Assembly (NCBI RefSeq): GCF_030499575.1
Contig: NZ_JASTLC010000001.1
Location: 5,046,001 to 5,110,000, forward strand
Direction of reading: 5' to 3'
From: Streptomyces sp. DG2A-72
GTDB taxonomy: Bacteria > Actinomycetota > Actinomycetes > Streptomycetales > Streptomycetaceae
Length of the DNA: 64,000 nucleotides
In this document: positions 16,697 to 25,803 of the stretch, one piece after another
Layout of the letters: the number at the start of each line of letters is the position of its first letter
Position numbering within the stretch: position 1 is the stretch's first letter
Program-made: the position numbers and the translations under genes
Notes under the pieces: generated by a model
Databases searched by the model: none
The model's input: the letters and a program-made list of their open reading frames with translations, nothing else
Told to the model about the DNA's origin: nothing

Positions 16697-17728
16697 ATGG
16701 CGCTCACGCTCTACGTCGACACCGCGCGCTGGCGGGCGCACCACAAGCACGTGCAGGAGCAGTTTCCGGGGCTTGTCCCGGTCTGCAAGGGCAACGGCTA
16801 CGGCTTCGGACACGAGCGGCTCGCCGAGGAGGCGACCCGGCTGGGCTCGGAGGTCCTCGCCGTGGGCACGACGTACGAGGCCGCACGCATCAAGGACTGG
16901 TTCGGCGGCGACCTGCTGGTGCTCACGCCGTACCGGCGCGGTGAGGAGCCCGTGCCGCTGCCGGACCGGGTCATCCGCTCGGTGTCGTCGGTGGACGGCG
17001 TGTACGGCCTCGTGGGCGCCCGGGTGGTCATCGAGGTGATGTCCTCGATGAAACGGCACGGGGTGAATGAGCAGGACCTGCCGCAGCTGCACGCCGCCAT
17101 CGAGAACGTCCGCCTGGAGGGCTTCGCCATCCATCTGCCGCTGGACCGCACCGACGGCTCGGACGCCGTCGAGGAAGTCATCGGCTGGATGGACCGGCTG
17201 CGCGCGGCCCGTCTGCCGCTGCACACGATGTTCGTCAGCCACCTCAAGGCCGAGGAACTCGCCCGCCTCCAGCAGCAGTTCCCGCAGACCCGCTTCCGCG
17301 CCCGCATCGGCACCCGGCTGTGGCTGGGCGACCACGAGGCCACCGAGTACCGGGGTGCGGTCCTGGATGTCACCCGCGTCTCCAAGGGCGACCGCTTCGG
17401 CTACCGGCAGCAGAAGGCGGCCTCGGACGGCTACCTGGTGGTCGTGGCGGGCGGTACGTCGCACGGAGTGGGCCTGGAAGCCCCGAAGGCGCTGCACGGC
17501 GTCATGCCCCGCGCCAAGGGCGTCGCCCGGGCCGGCCTCGCCACCGTCAACCGGAACCTCTCGCCGTTCGTCTGGGGCGGCAAGCAGCGCTGGTTCGCCG
17601 AGCCGCCGCACATGCAGGTCTCCATCCTGTTCGTGCCCGCGGACGCCCCGGAGCCGAAGGTCGGCGACGAACTGGTGGCCCATCTGCGGCACACCACCAC
17701 ACAGTTCGACCGGCTCGTCGATCGCTGA
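16697..17728 (+). CDS. Alanine-racemase-fold PLP protein lacking the usual catalytic tyrosine motif
   Basis: The product has 343 residues from ATG 16697 (ribosome binding site GAGAAAGG). The N-terminal TIM-barrel PLP motif is VCKGNGYGFG (usual VKANAYGHG), with the Schiff-base lysine present. The segment RIGTRLWLGD and a beta-domain entry around KGDRFGYRQQKA also fit the alanine racemase fold. In true Alr enzymes the catalytic Tyr sits in a GYADGY motif; here the aligned stretch is AGGTSHGV, with no Tyr. Racemase activity is therefore doubtful. The neighbour is FemX, so a role in wall precursor or D-amino-acid metabolism is plausible. A strong terminator follows 19 bp after the stop. Confidence 0.82.
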   Translation: MALTLYVDTARWRAHHKHVQEQFPGLVPVCKGNGYGFGHERLAEEATRLGSEVLAVGTTYEAARIKDWFGGDLLVLTPYRRGEEPVPLPDRVIRSVSSVDGVYGLVGARVVIEVMSSMKRHGVNEQDLPQLHAAIENVRLEGFAIHLPLDRTDGSDAVEEVIGWMDRLRAARLPLHTMFVSHLKAEELARLQQQFPQTRFRARIGTRLWLGDHEATEYRGAVLDVTRVSKGDRFGYRQQKAASDGYLVVVAGGTSHGVGLEAPKALHGVMPRAKGVARAGLATVNRNLSPFVWGGKQRWFAEPPHMQVSILFVPADAPEPKVGDELVAHLRHTTTQFDRLVDR

Positions 17729-17747
17729 GCAGCGTCGCCGCAGCAGA

Positions 17748-17782
17748 AAGGCCGTACACGGAAACACCGTGTACGGCCTTTT
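17748..17782 (+). terminator. Strong rho-independent terminator with U-tract
   Basis: The stem AAGGCCGTACACGG/CCGTGTACGGCCTT has an AAACA loop followed by TTTT. It is shared by convergent genes, and the flanking A and T tracts allow function in both directions. Confidence 0.88.
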
Positions 17783-17808
17783 GCGTAGCCCGCGTCCGCT
17801 CCGTTCGC

Positions 17809-19317
17809 TCAGAGCGAACGCCCCTCGGGCGGCCCGGGGCGTGCGCTGCCCCACTCCACCTGAGCTCCTTCGAACTGAGCCGCGTGCCGCGGCGGATGGG
17901 CCGCAGCGCCGAGCACGAAGACGTCCTCAGCACCGTCGAGAACGCCTCCCGAGGGGTCGTCGTCGCCGGCCCTGCGCACCACGTCCCGCTCCGGCATGAG
18001 GATGTCGCGCACGATCAACACGCACAGGTACAGCGTCCCCAGCAAGTGCACGCCGATGGCCCAGTGGTAGCCGTCGGTCGGAAGGCCCTTGTGGGCGTCT
18101 CCGCTGGTCGTGTAGGCGAGGTACAGCCAGATGCCCAGGAAGTACGCCACCTCGCAGGCCTGCCAGATCAGGAAGTCCCGCCACTTCGGCCGGGCCAGCG
18201 CGGCCAGCGGAACCAGCCACAGGACGTACTGCGGCGAGTAGACCTTGTTGGTGAGGATGAAGGCCGCGACGATCAGGAACGCGAGTTGGGCGAAGCGCGG
18301 ACGGCGCGGTGCGGTCAGCGTGAGCGCCGCAATGCCCGCGCAGCACACCAGCATCAGCAGCGTGGCGAGCGTGTTGACCGTGTCAGTGCTGAGCGGGTTG
18401 GACGAGTTCTGGGCCATGATCAGCCAGAAGGAGCCGAAGTCGACGCCTCGCTCCTGGCTGAACTCGTAGAACTTCGACCAGCCTTCGAAGGCGAACAGCA
18501 TCACGGGCAGGTTCACGACCAGCCAGGCGACGACCGCCCCTCCCAGTGCCGTGCCGAACTCCCGCCATTTGCCCGCGCGCCAGCACAGCACAAGCAGCGG
18601 CCCGAGCAGCAGGAAGGGATAGAGCTTGGCGGCCGTGGCAAGCCCCAGGAGGACACCGAAGGCGAGCGAGCGGCCCCGCGACCACATCAGCATCGCCGCG
18701 GCCGTCAGAGCGACCGCCAGCAGGTCCCAGTTGATGGTGGCGGTCAGCGCGAAGGCGGGCGCCAGAGCGACCAGCAGACCGTCCCAGGGCCGCCGGGTGT
18801 GCGTACGGGTCACACAGACGGCGATGACGACGGCGCACACCATCAGCAGCCCGGAGTTGACCATCCAGTACCACTGCTCCTGGTCCTGGATGCTGCCGCT
18901 GCCAGGCGTGAGCCAGGCGGCCACCTCCATGAACACTCCGGTCAGCACCGGGTACTCGAGGTACTGCATATCGCCGGAGAGCTTGTCGAAGTAGGGCACG
19001 AGCCCGTCGGCGAACCCGCGCCCCTGGTAGAGGTGCGGGATGTCCGAGTAGCACGCGTGCGTGTACTGCGAGCTGGCGCCGAAGAACCAGGCGCCGTTGT
19101 AGCAAGGCGCCTTCTGGACCAGGCCGAGGGCGAACATGCCGATCGCCACCAGCGCGACGACCCGCACGGGGGTCCACCAGGACGTCCCGAGCAGGGCACG
19201 TCGGCCGATGGGACCGCCGATCAGCTCACTGCCGGTGGCCGCGACCTCATCGGTCCTGGTCGGCGGTACCGGGTCCGGCTCGTGCACGCTCGCTTGCGTC
19301 GATTCTGCGCTGGGCAT
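17809..19317 (-). CDS. Polytopic GT87-family mannosyltransferase-like membrane protein
   Basis: The product has 502 residues from ATG 19317. There are about ten hydrophobic segments between residues 50 and 440, with a GT-C layout like polyprenyl-phosphomannose-dependent mannosyltransferases. The first extracytoplasmic loop has CYSDIPHLYQGRGFADGLVPY. The late motif TNKVYSPQYVLWLVPL is typical of GT87. The C-terminal 60 residues are a polar cytoplasmic tail. GT87 enzymes glycosylate lipids or proteins outside the membrane. The acceptor is unknown. It lies downstream of the class A PBP on the same strand, separated by a terminator and two parS sites. Confidence 0.85.
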   Translation of the reverse strand: MPSAESTQASVHEPDPVPPTRTDEVAATGSELIGGPIGRRALLGTSWWTPVRVVALVAIGMFALGLVQKAPCYNGAWFFGASSQYTHACYSDIPHLYQGRGFADGLVPYFDKLSGDMQYLEYPVLTGVFMEVAAWLTPGSGSIQDQEQWYWMVNSGLLMVCAVVIAVCVTRTHTRRPWDGLLVALAPAFALTATINWDLLAVALTAAAMLMWSRGRSLAFGVLLGLATAAKLYPFLLLGPLLVLCWRAGKWREFGTALGGAVVAWLVVNLPVMLFAFEGWSKFYEFSQERGVDFGSFWLIMAQNSSNPLSTDTVNTLATLLMLVCCAGIAALTLTAPRRPRFAQLAFLIVAAFILTNKVYSPQYVLWLVPLAALARPKWRDFLIWQACEVAYFLGIWLYLAYTTSGDAHKGLPTDGYHWAIGVHLLGTLYLCVLIVRDILMPERDVVRRAGDDDPSGGVLDGAEDVFVLGAAAHPPRHAAQFEGAQVEWGSARPGPPEGRSL

Positions 19318-19353
19318 AGGGCACATCCTGCCGTACCGACCTAGGAATACGCC

Positions 19354-19388
19354 GAGGGCCGCCGCACCTCGTGGGTGCGGCGGCCCTC
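19354..19388 (-). terminator. Terminator after the class A PBP gene
   Basis: A 15-bp stem (GAGGGCCGCCGCACC with its complement) has a TCGT loop. It lies between the PBP stop and the GT87 start on the minus strand, next to two parS sites. Confidence 0.8.
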
Positions 19389-19402
19389 GTTTCACGTGAA
19401 AC
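19389..19402. other. parS site (perfect), first of a tandem pair
   Basis: An exact GTTTCACGTGAAAC directly abuts the terminator stem. Its centre is 23 bp from the next parS, about two helical turns. Confidence 0.93.
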
Positions 19403-19411
19403 ATCCAGGGT

Positions 19412-19425
19412 GTTTCACGTGAAAC
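19412..19425. other. parS site (perfect), second of a tandem pair
   Basis: An exact core, 23 bp centre-to-centre from the preceding site and 24 bp before the PBP stop codon. This is the closest pair in the window. Confidence 0.93.
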
Positions 19426-19448
19426 AGTCACACCGGACGATCCGGTGG

Positions 19449-22136
19449 CTAACCCGTTGAGCCTCCGAAAAGACCTCCGTTGCCGTTGCCTTGATTTCCG
19501 TTCTCGTCGCCCGTATCCGTAGGCGTTGGTGAGGGCGTCACGCCGCCGTCCGTGCCTCCGGAGTCCGCACCGCCATTCTCTGTGCCGCCGTCCTCACAGC
19601 CGAAGAAGCCACAGTTCTCGCTCTCCGTGGGCGTAGGCGACGGCAGGGACTCACTGGGCGTCGGAGTCGGTGTCGGGCTCTCCTCCTGCGTTTCCGTGAT
19701 GGTGGGAGTGGGGGTCGGCGTCGGCTCGTTGACGACCTCGCCGATGGGCTTGGGTGTCGGGAAGTCCATCGGAGGCTGGTCCTTCAGCGCCTGTTCCATG
19801 TAGTCGTGCCAGATCTCGGCCGGGAACGAGGCGCCATGGATCTTCTCCTGGCCACCCGTACCGAACATCTTCAGGAACTCGCGGTTCTTCTTGGTCTCAT
19901 CGTCGTCGTACCGGAACATGGTGATCGACGTGGACAGCTGCGGGGTGTAGCCGACGAACCAGGCGGACTTGTTGCCGTCGGTGGTACCGGTCTTGCCGGC
20001 CACATCGCGCCCGGTCAGCTGAGCGCTGGTACCCGTTCCCTTGTCGACGACCGTCTTCAGGACGTCCGTGACGTTGTCGGCGACGTCCTTGGTGAACGCC
20101 TCCTTGGTCTGCGTCTCGTGCGTGAAGATCGTGCCGTCCTTGCTCGTGACCTTCTCCACGGAGAACGGTTCACGCTGCTTGCCGCTGGCCGCGAACGTTG
20201 CGTACGCACCCGCCATACGGATCGCGCTGGGGTCGGAGGTGCCGATGGAGAACGTCGGGTAGTTGGTGCCGGCCAGGCTGTCCTCCTTGAGGCCGGCGTT
20301 CATGGAGGCCTCCTTCACCTTGTCCAGGCCGACGTCCATCCCGAGCTGCACAAAGGCGGAGTTCACCGACTCCCGCATCGCCTCACGGAGGTCGATCTGG
20401 TAGTTGGGCGGAGTGCCGTACGACTGGTCGCCGTCATTGACCTGCAGCCACTCCTTGCCCTTCTCGTTCTTCCAGACCTCTCCGCTGTAATCCTTGATCT
20501 TCAGCTTGTTCTTGCCGCTGAAGAGGCTCTTCGGGGACACCTGGGTCCGCTCGTCCTGCGCCTGGGTCGGACCCAGATCCGGGTCCCGTACACCCCACGT
20601 CATCGCTGCCGCGAGCACGAACGGCTTGAACGTCGAACCGACCTGGGCGCCGGTGACGTCGGCATTGTTGGTGAAGTGCTTGGTCGCGTCCTCACCGCCG
20701 TAGATGGCCTTGATCGCACCGGTCTTCGGTTCCACGGAGGCACCGCCGAACTGGACGTGGGTGTCCGTCTCCGGGCGCTTCTTGGAGTCGATGTTGGCCT
20801 TCTGGACCTTCTTGACGGAGTCCTCGAGCTCCTTGACCTTCTTCTTGTCGAAGGTCGTGTAGATCGAGTAGCCGCCCTTCTGCAGGTCGTCCTCAGTGAT
20901 CTTCGTATTGTTGACCAGATACGCCTTGGCCAGGTCGACGAGATAGCCGACCTGGCCGCTCAGCGCGGCGTTCGAACGCGGACTCTGGGTATTGGGAAGA
21001 TCGGTGTACTTGGCCCGCGTCGCGGCATCCAGATGGCCGTACTCGACCATCTTGTCCAAGGTGTCCTGCATCTGGATCTTTGCGCGCCGCTTGTTCGCCT
21101 CGGCACTGGCGCCGACCGGGTCGATGGAGGGCGAACCCGCCGGGTCGTAGTACGTGGCGCCCTTGAGCGTCGCTGCCAGGAAGGCACACTCGCCCTCGTT
21201 CAGGTCGACGGCGTCCTTGTTGAAGTACGCGCGCGCGGCCGCCTGGATGCCGTAGGCCCCACGGCCGTAATAGGCGGAGTTCAGGTAGCCGGCCATGATC
21301 TCGTCCTTGGAGAGCTTCGCTCCCACCTTGATCGAGACGAAGATCTCCTGGAACTTCCGGGAGACGGTCTGCGACTGGTCGTTGAGCATCGCGTTCTTGA
21401 CGTACTGCTGGGTGATCGTGGATCCACCCTGCGTCTCGCCGCCCCTGGCCATGTTGAACACGGCACGGCCGATGCCCTTCAGGTCAATGCCGTTGTCGGT
21501 GTAGAAGGTCTTGTTCTCCTGGGAGATGACCGCGTACTGCATCGCCTTGGGGATCTGCGAGAGGTTGACGATCTGGCGGTTCGTCTCGCCACCCGTGGAG
21601 ACCATCTCGCTGCCGTCGGACCAGTAGAAGACGTTGTTCTGCGCCTCGGCAGTCTTCTGGATGTCGGGGATACCCACCATCGCGTAGCCGATGCCCGCCA
21701 CGGCCACCAGGCTGCCGAAGAAGCCGATGCACAGGCCGGAGACGAGCTTCCAGGAGGGCACCCAGCGGCGCCACCCGTACTTACCGGCCCGGGGGTAGTC
21801 GACGAGCCTCGTCCGGCCAGGAGGAGCCGATCGCCCTCTTCCTCGTCCAGGACCGTTCGGACCGCCGGGACCGGCTCCTCGGCCGCTCCGGCCTGGGTCG
21901 GCCGCTCTACGGCGGCCGCCTGCGCTTCTCTGGGCCGCACGCCGGGCCTCGGCGCGGCCGCCGTACGGCCTCTCCTCGGCTCCCGACCCGGAACCCGACC
22001 CGTACGAGTCGGAAGGAGACCCGGTTGCGCCTCGCGGTGCCGCGCGGCGGCCGGTGGGCAAGCCGGACTGGCCGCGTCGGGCCGCGGCACGTCCGCCTCC
22101 CTGCGGCTGCGGCGGTTTGCGACGGTGCTCGCTCAT
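19449..22136 (-). CDS. Class A penicillin-binding protein (bifunctional transglycosylase/transpeptidase)
   Basis: The product has 895 residues from ATG 22136 (ribosome binding site TAGGAGTAG). A basic, Arg/Pro-rich cytoplasmic tail of about 125 residues precedes one TM helix (LCIGFFGSLVAVAGIGYAMV). The GT51 domain has catalytic Glu in VISQENKTFYTDNGID and the motifs GGSTITQQYVKNA and KDEIMAGYLNSAYYGRGAYG. The transpeptidase domain has SxxK at S501 (GSTFKPF), SVN in RESVNSAFVQLG and KTG at 715 (AGKTGTTDGNK). The last 90 residues are Thr/Pro/Ser/Gly-rich, probably a wall-spanning tail. It polymerises glycan and cross-links peptides. Confidence 0.96.
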   Translation of the reverse strand: MSEHRRKPPQPQGGGRAAARRGQSGLPTGRRAAPRGATGSPSDSYGSGSGSGAEERPYGGRAEARRAAQRSAGGRRRAADPGRSGRGAGPGGPNGPGRGRGRSAPPGRTRLVDYPRAGKYGWRRWVPSWKLVSGLCIGFFGSLVAVAGIGYAMVGIPDIQKTAEAQNNVFYWSDGSEMVSTGGETNRQIVNLSQIPKAMQYAVISQENKTFYTDNGIDLKGIGRAVFNMARGGETQGGSTITQQYVKNAMLNDQSQTVSRKFQEIFVSIKVGAKLSKDEIMAGYLNSAYYGRGAYGIQAAARAYFNKDAVDLNEGECAFLAATLKGATYYDPAGSPSIDPVGASAEANKRRAKIQMQDTLDKMVEYGHLDAATRAKYTDLPNTQSPRSNAALSGQVGYLVDLAKAYLVNNTKITEDDLQKGGYSIYTTFDKKKVKELEDSVKKVQKANIDSKKRPETDTHVQFGGASVEPKTGAIKAIYGGEDATKHFTNNADVTGAQVGSTFKPFVLAAAMTWGVRDPDLGPTQAQDERTQVSPKSLFSGKNKLKIKDYSGEVWKNEKGKEWLQVNDGDQSYGTPPNYQIDLREAMRESVNSAFVQLGMDVGLDKVKEASMNAGLKEDSLAGTNYPTFSIGTSDPSAIRMAGAYATFAASGKQREPFSVEKVTSKDGTIFTHETQTKEAFTKDVADNVTDVLKTVVDKGTGTSAQLTGRDVAGKTGTTDGNKSAWFVGYTPQLSTSITMFRYDDDETKKNREFLKMFGTGGQEKIHGASFPAEIWHDYMEQALKDQPPMDFPTPKPIGEVVNEPTPTPTPTITETQEESPTPTPTPSESLPSPTPTESENCGFFGCEDGGTENGGADSGGTDGGVTPSPTPTDTGDENGNQGNGNGGLFGGSTG

Positions 22137-22437
22137 CGAACGACTACTCCTAGGGCAGGCGCACCGTGGCGCGCCTGGAAACGGCGGCAGGTTTCCGGTC
22201 CCCCCGAAGTACGGATGTGGTCGGTCCTGCATTCACCCGTACTGCACCGGGGACGAGGACGCCCCCAGACGTCACTCGGTTCCCGGTGGTCTGCATGCCG
22301 CACAGACTACGCACCGTCAAAACCCACCTAGCACCGAAGTTCACCCCAAAACAGGCAACTTACTTCCTACGAATCGGTGATGTGATCCCGTTCACCGTCC
22401 TCCCTCTTGTCGCATCCGGAAGGCCGTTCTATCGTCG

Positions 22438-22484
22438 TGATGTATCGAGTCGATACATCAGCTCGACATAAGGCTCGACATAAG
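22438..22484. promoter_or_regulatory. Candidate PadR operator plus 12-bp tandem repeat
   Basis: The palindrome TGATGTATCGA-G-TCGATACATCA (22438-22460) contains the ATGT/ACAT ends typical of PadR sites. It is followed at once by two perfect copies of GCTCGACATAAG (22461-22472 and 22473-22484). It lies 49 bp upstream of the padR start, implying autoregulation. Confidence 0.6.
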
Positions 22485-22532
22485 GACCGTCAAGGCGCCC
22501 GTCGCACGGGCCGCGGCAGAGAGGAGGCGACG

Positions 22533-23213
22533 ATGAGCCGGCGTTCCGGGATCCTCGAGTTCGCCGTACTCGGCCTGCTCCGCGAATCCCCGATGCACGG
22601 ATACGAGCTGCGCAAACGACTCAACACGTCACTGGGTGTGTTCCGTGCGTTCAGCTACGGGACGCTCTACCCCTGCCTCAAGACGCTGGTCGCCAACGGC
22701 TGGTTGATCGAAGAGCCGGGGAACACCACCGAGGACGCCCTCGCCGCGCCCCTCACCGGCCGCCGCGCCAAGATCGTCTACCGGCTGACGGCGGAAGGTA
22801 AGGAGCACTTCGAGGAACTGCTCTCGCAGACCGGGCCCGATGTGTACGAGGACGAGCACTTCGCCGCTCGCTTCGCCTTCTTCGGGCAGACGTCGCGCGA
22901 CGTACGCATGCGCGTACTCGAGGGGCGACGCAGCCGGCTGGAGGAGCGCCTGGAGAAGATGCGCGCCTCTCTGGCGCGCACTCGGGAGCGCCTCGACGAC
23001 TACACGCTCGAGCTCCAGCGCCACGGGATGGAGTCCGTGGAGCGCGAAGTGCGCTGGCTGAACGAGCTCATCGAAAGTGAGCGGGCGGGCCGGGACCTGA
23101 AGGGTCCCGCCCACGGAGAAGCCGCTCGCGACACCACAGAGGGAGCGCCGGGCGTCCTGCCCCGGCCCGGGGACACCCCCGGGCCGGATACGCCCGGCGA
23201 CACCACCACGTGA
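22533..23213 (+). CDS. PadR-family transcriptional regulator
   Basis: The product has 226 residues from ATG 22533 behind a strong GAGAGGAGGCGACG ribosome binding site. The winged HTH covers residues 5-95: [20 protein letters not shown], then [19 protein letters not shown] and the wing ending [13 protein letters not shown] coiled-coil-like C-terminal domain (residues 120-185, [20 protein letters not shown]) probably mediates dimerisation. A Pro/Asp-rich tail follows. The downstream inositol-phosphate synthase gene starts 44 bp later, so regulator and enzyme probably share a transcript. Confidence 0.92.
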   Translation: MSRRSGILEFAVLGLLRESPMHGYELRKRLNTSLGVFRAFSYGTLYPCLKTLVANGWLIEEPGNTTEDALAAPLTGRRAKIVYRLTAEGKEHFEELLSQTGPDVYEDEHFAARFAFFGQTSRDVRMRVLEGRRSRLEERLEKMRASLARTRERLDDYTLELQRHGMESVEREVRWLNELIESERAGRDLKGPAHGEAARDTTEGAPGVLPRPGDTPGPDTPGDTTT

Positions 23214-23257
23214 GACCCCTGCCAGGGCCTCACTCGTACACACAGGGAGCAACCGGA

Positions 23258-24340
23258 ATGGGTTCGGTTCGCGTAGCCGTCGTCGGCGTGGGCAACTGCG
23301 CCGCGTCGCTGGTGCAGGGAGTCGAGTACTACAAGGACGCCGATCCGGCGTCGAAGGTGCCGGGCCTCATGCATGTGCAGTTCGGCGAGTACCACGTCCG
23401 TGACGTGGAGTTCGTCGCCGCGTTCGATGTCGATGCCAAGAAGGTCGGCCTCGACCTCGCGGACGCCATCGGCGCCTCCGAGAACAACACCATCAAGATC
23501 TGCGACGTGCCGAACACCGGCGTGACCGTCCAGCGCGGCCACACCCTCGACGGCCTCGGCAAGTACTACCGCGAGACCATCGAGGAGTCCGCCGAGACGC
23601 CGGTCGACGTCGTCCAGATCCTCAAGGACAAGCAGGTCGACGTCCTCGTCTGCTACCTGCCCGTCGGTTCCGAGGACGCGGCGAAGTTCTACGCCCAGTG
23701 CGCCATCGACGCCAAGGTCGCCTTCGTCAACGCCCTCCCGGTCTTCATCGCCGGCACCAAGGAATGGGCGGACAAGTTCACCGAGGCGGGCGTGCCGATC
23801 GTCGGCGACGACATCAAGTCGCAGGTAGGCGCCACCATCACGCACCGCGTCATGGCGAAGCTGTTCGAGGACCGCGGCGTCGTCCTCGACCGCACGATGC
23901 AGCTGAACGTCGGCGGCAACATGGACTTCAAGAACATGCTCGAGCGCGACCGCCTGGAGTCCAAGAAGATCTCCAAGACGCAGGCCGTCACCTCCCAGAT
24001 CCCCGACCGGGACATGGGCGAGAAGAACGTCCACATCGGCCCGTCCGACTACGTCGCCTGGCTCGACGACCGCAAGTGGGCGTACGTCCGCCTGGAGGGC
24101 CGCGCCTTCGGTGACGTCCCGCTGAACCTGGAGTACAAGCTCGAGGTCTGGGACTCCCCGAACTCCGCCGGCGTCATCATCGACGCCCTGCGCGCCGCGA
24201 AGATCGCCAAGGACCGCGGCATCGGCGGCCCGATCCTGTCGGCGTCGAGCTACTTCATGAAGTCCCCGCCGGTCCAGTACTTCGACGACCAGGCCCGGGA
24301 GAACGTGGAGAAGTTCATCCAGGGTGAGGTCGAGCGCTGA
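23258..24340 (+). CDS. ino1: Inositol-3-phosphate synthase
   Basis: The product has 360 residues from ATG 23258 (ribosome binding site CAGGGAGCAACC). It converts glucose-6-phosphate to 1L-myo-inositol-1-phosphate with NAD. The Rossmann motif is [16 protein letters not shown]. Conserved active-site stretches are [30 protein letters not shown] and [10 protein letters not shown]. The length fits the short actinobacterial form. Products feed mycothiol and inositol phospholipids. It shares an apparent operon with padR, and trxBA (12 kb away) handles the same redox economy. Confidence 0.97.
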   Translation: MGSVRVAVVGVGNCAASLVQGVEYYKDADPASKVPGLMHVQFGEYHVRDVEFVAAFDVDAKKVGLDLADAIGASENNTIKICDVPNTGVTVQRGHTLDGLGKYYRETIEESAETPVDVVQILKDKQVDVLVCYLPVGSEDAAKFYAQCAIDAKVAFVNALPVFIAGTKEWADKFTEAGVPIVGDDIKSQVGATITHRVMAKLFEDRGVVLDRTMQLNVGGNMDFKNMLERDRLESKKISKTQAVTSQIPDRDMGEKNVHIGPSDYVAWLDDRKWAYVRLEGRAFGDVPLNLEYKLEVWDSPNSAGVIIDALRAAKIAKDRGIGGPILSASSYFMKSPPVQYFDDQARENVEKFIQGEVER

Positions 24341-24365
24341 AGACCCAGGTCTTGCTCGATGGTGA

Positions 24366-24395
24366 GGGTCCCCGAGGCATTCCGCCCGGGGACCC
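24366..24395 (+). terminator. Hairpin after ino1
   Basis: A 9-bp stem (GGGTCCCCG/CGGGGACCC) with a 12-nt loop is followed by TTCCC. It separates ino1 from the MFS gene. Confidence 0.65.
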
Positions 24396-24419
24396 TTCCC
24401 GTATGTGAGGCTGTGCCCC

Positions 24420-25682
24420 ATGGCCGTCGTCCGTGACCTGCGCGTCCTCCTGCGCTTCCAGGGCTTCCGGCGCCTGCTCGCCGTACGCCTGCTGTCCCAG
24501 GGAGCCGACGGCATCTACCAGGTCGCACTCGCCTCCTACGTCGTCTTCTCGCCGGAGAAGCAGACGTCGGCCGCCGCGATCGCCTCCGCGATGGCGGTCC
24601 TGCTCCTGCCGTACTCCCTGGTCGGCCCCTTCGCCGGCGTCCTGCTGGACCGCTGGCGCCGCCGTCAGGTCCTCCTGTACTGCAGCCTGCTGCGCGCCCT
24701 GCTGGCGTCGGCGACGGCCGCCCTGATCGTCAGCGACGTCCCGGACTGGCTCTTCTACGTCTCCGCCCTGTGCGTCACCGCCGTCAACCGCTTCGTCCTG
24801 GCAGGGTTGTCCGCCGCGCTGCCCCGCGTGGTCGACGCCGACCGGCTGGTGATCGCCAACTCCCTGTCCCCGACCGCCGGAACGCTCGCCGCGATCGCCG
24901 GCGGCGGGCTCGCCTTTCTCGTACGACTGCTGGGCGCCGACTCCGACGCGGCTGTGGTGCTGCTGGGCGCCGTGCTGTATCTGTGCGCCGGGCTGGCTTC
25001 GCTGAGCATGGCCCGGGATCTGCTGGGTCCCGACCGGGAACTGGTCAAGCCCCGTCTCACCGCCGCGCTCTCCGGCACCGCACGCGACCTGGCGGCAGGT
25101 GTACGTCATCTCGCCGCGCCGCAGCGCCGGGAGGCGACGTGGGCGCTGTGCGCGATGACGATGATGCGGTTCTGCTACGGCGCCCTGACGGTCATGCTGC
25201 TGATGCTCTGCCGGTACGCCTTCACGTCCACCTCGGAGGACGGACTCGCCCTGCTGGGACTGGCGTTGGCCACTTCCGGTGCCGGCTTCTTCGCGGCGGC
25301 GGTGCTGACGCCCTGGGCGGCGGGACGACTCGGACCCGGCCGCTGGATCGTCGTGTGTGCGGCGGCGGCCGCGGTCCTGGAACTCGTCCTGGGCCTGCCG
25401 TTCGCCACGGCTCCCATGCTGGCCGCGGCATTCGTCCTGGGCCTCACCACGCAGGGGGCGAAGATCGCCACGGACACGATCGTGCAGTCCTCGGTCGACG
25501 ACGGCTTCCGCGGCCGCATCTTCTCCGTCTACGACGTCCTCTTCAACGCCGCCTTCGTCGGTGCCGCCGCGGTGGCCGCCGTGATGCTGCCGCCGGACGG
25601 TCGGTCGGTGCCGCTGGTGGTCACGGTGGCCGTTATCTACGGGGCGGTTGCTGCCACTATGGCCCGCTTTGAACGCCAGTAA
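24420..25682 (+). CDS. MFS transporter
   Basis: The product has about 420 residues from ATG 24420. Twelve hydrophobic segments are visible. The N-terminus reads VLLRFQGFRRLLAVRLLSQG, and the loop 2-3 signature is GVLLDRWRRRQVLL. The later segment DGFRGRIFSVYDVLFNAAFV resembles members of the MFS_1/permease group close to macrolide-type exporters. The substrate is unknown. The gene starts 80 bp after ino1 but behind a hairpin, so it may have its own promoter. Confidence 0.88.
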   Translation: MAVVRDLRVLLRFQGFRRLLAVRLLSQGADGIYQVALASYVVFSPEKQTSAAAIASAMAVLLLPYSLVGPFAGVLLDRWRRRQVLLYCSLLRALLASATAALIVSDVPDWLFYVSALCVTAVNRFVLAGLSAALPRVVDADRLVIANSLSPTAGTLAAIAGGGLAFLVRLLGADSDAAVVLLGAVLYLCAGLASLSMARDLLGPDRELVKPRLTAALSGTARDLAAGVRHLAAPQRREATWALCAMTMMRFCYGALTVMLLMLCRYAFTSTSEDGLALLGLALATSGAGFFAAAVLTPWAAGRLGPGRWIVVCAAAAAVLELVLGLPFATAPMLAAAFVLGLTTQGAKIATDTIVQSSVDDGFRGRIFSVYDVLFNAAFVGAAAVAAVMLPPDGRSVPLVVTVAVIYGAVAATMARFERQ

Positions 25683-25803
25683 GTGTCACATAAGTGCCAC
25701 AGAGCCACTCCCGGATAGGAGTTGTCCGTGGAGGCCGGTAACTTACGTGCATCTTATTTCGACGCCATGTCCGCGTCACGCATCCTTTTCAGGGGGGACC
25801 CCA

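Noticed and set aside
17320..19344. 674-residue plus-strand frame across the racemase end and the GT87 gene
   Set aside because: It crosses a strong terminator and lies antisense to a membrane protein with consistent TM layout.
19806..22331. 841-residue open frame on the plus strand opposite the PBP gene
   Set aside because: It lies fully antisense to a gene with complete GT51 and transpeptidase motifs, and its Arg/Gly/Leu-rich product shows no family. Long antisense frames are expected at this GC content.
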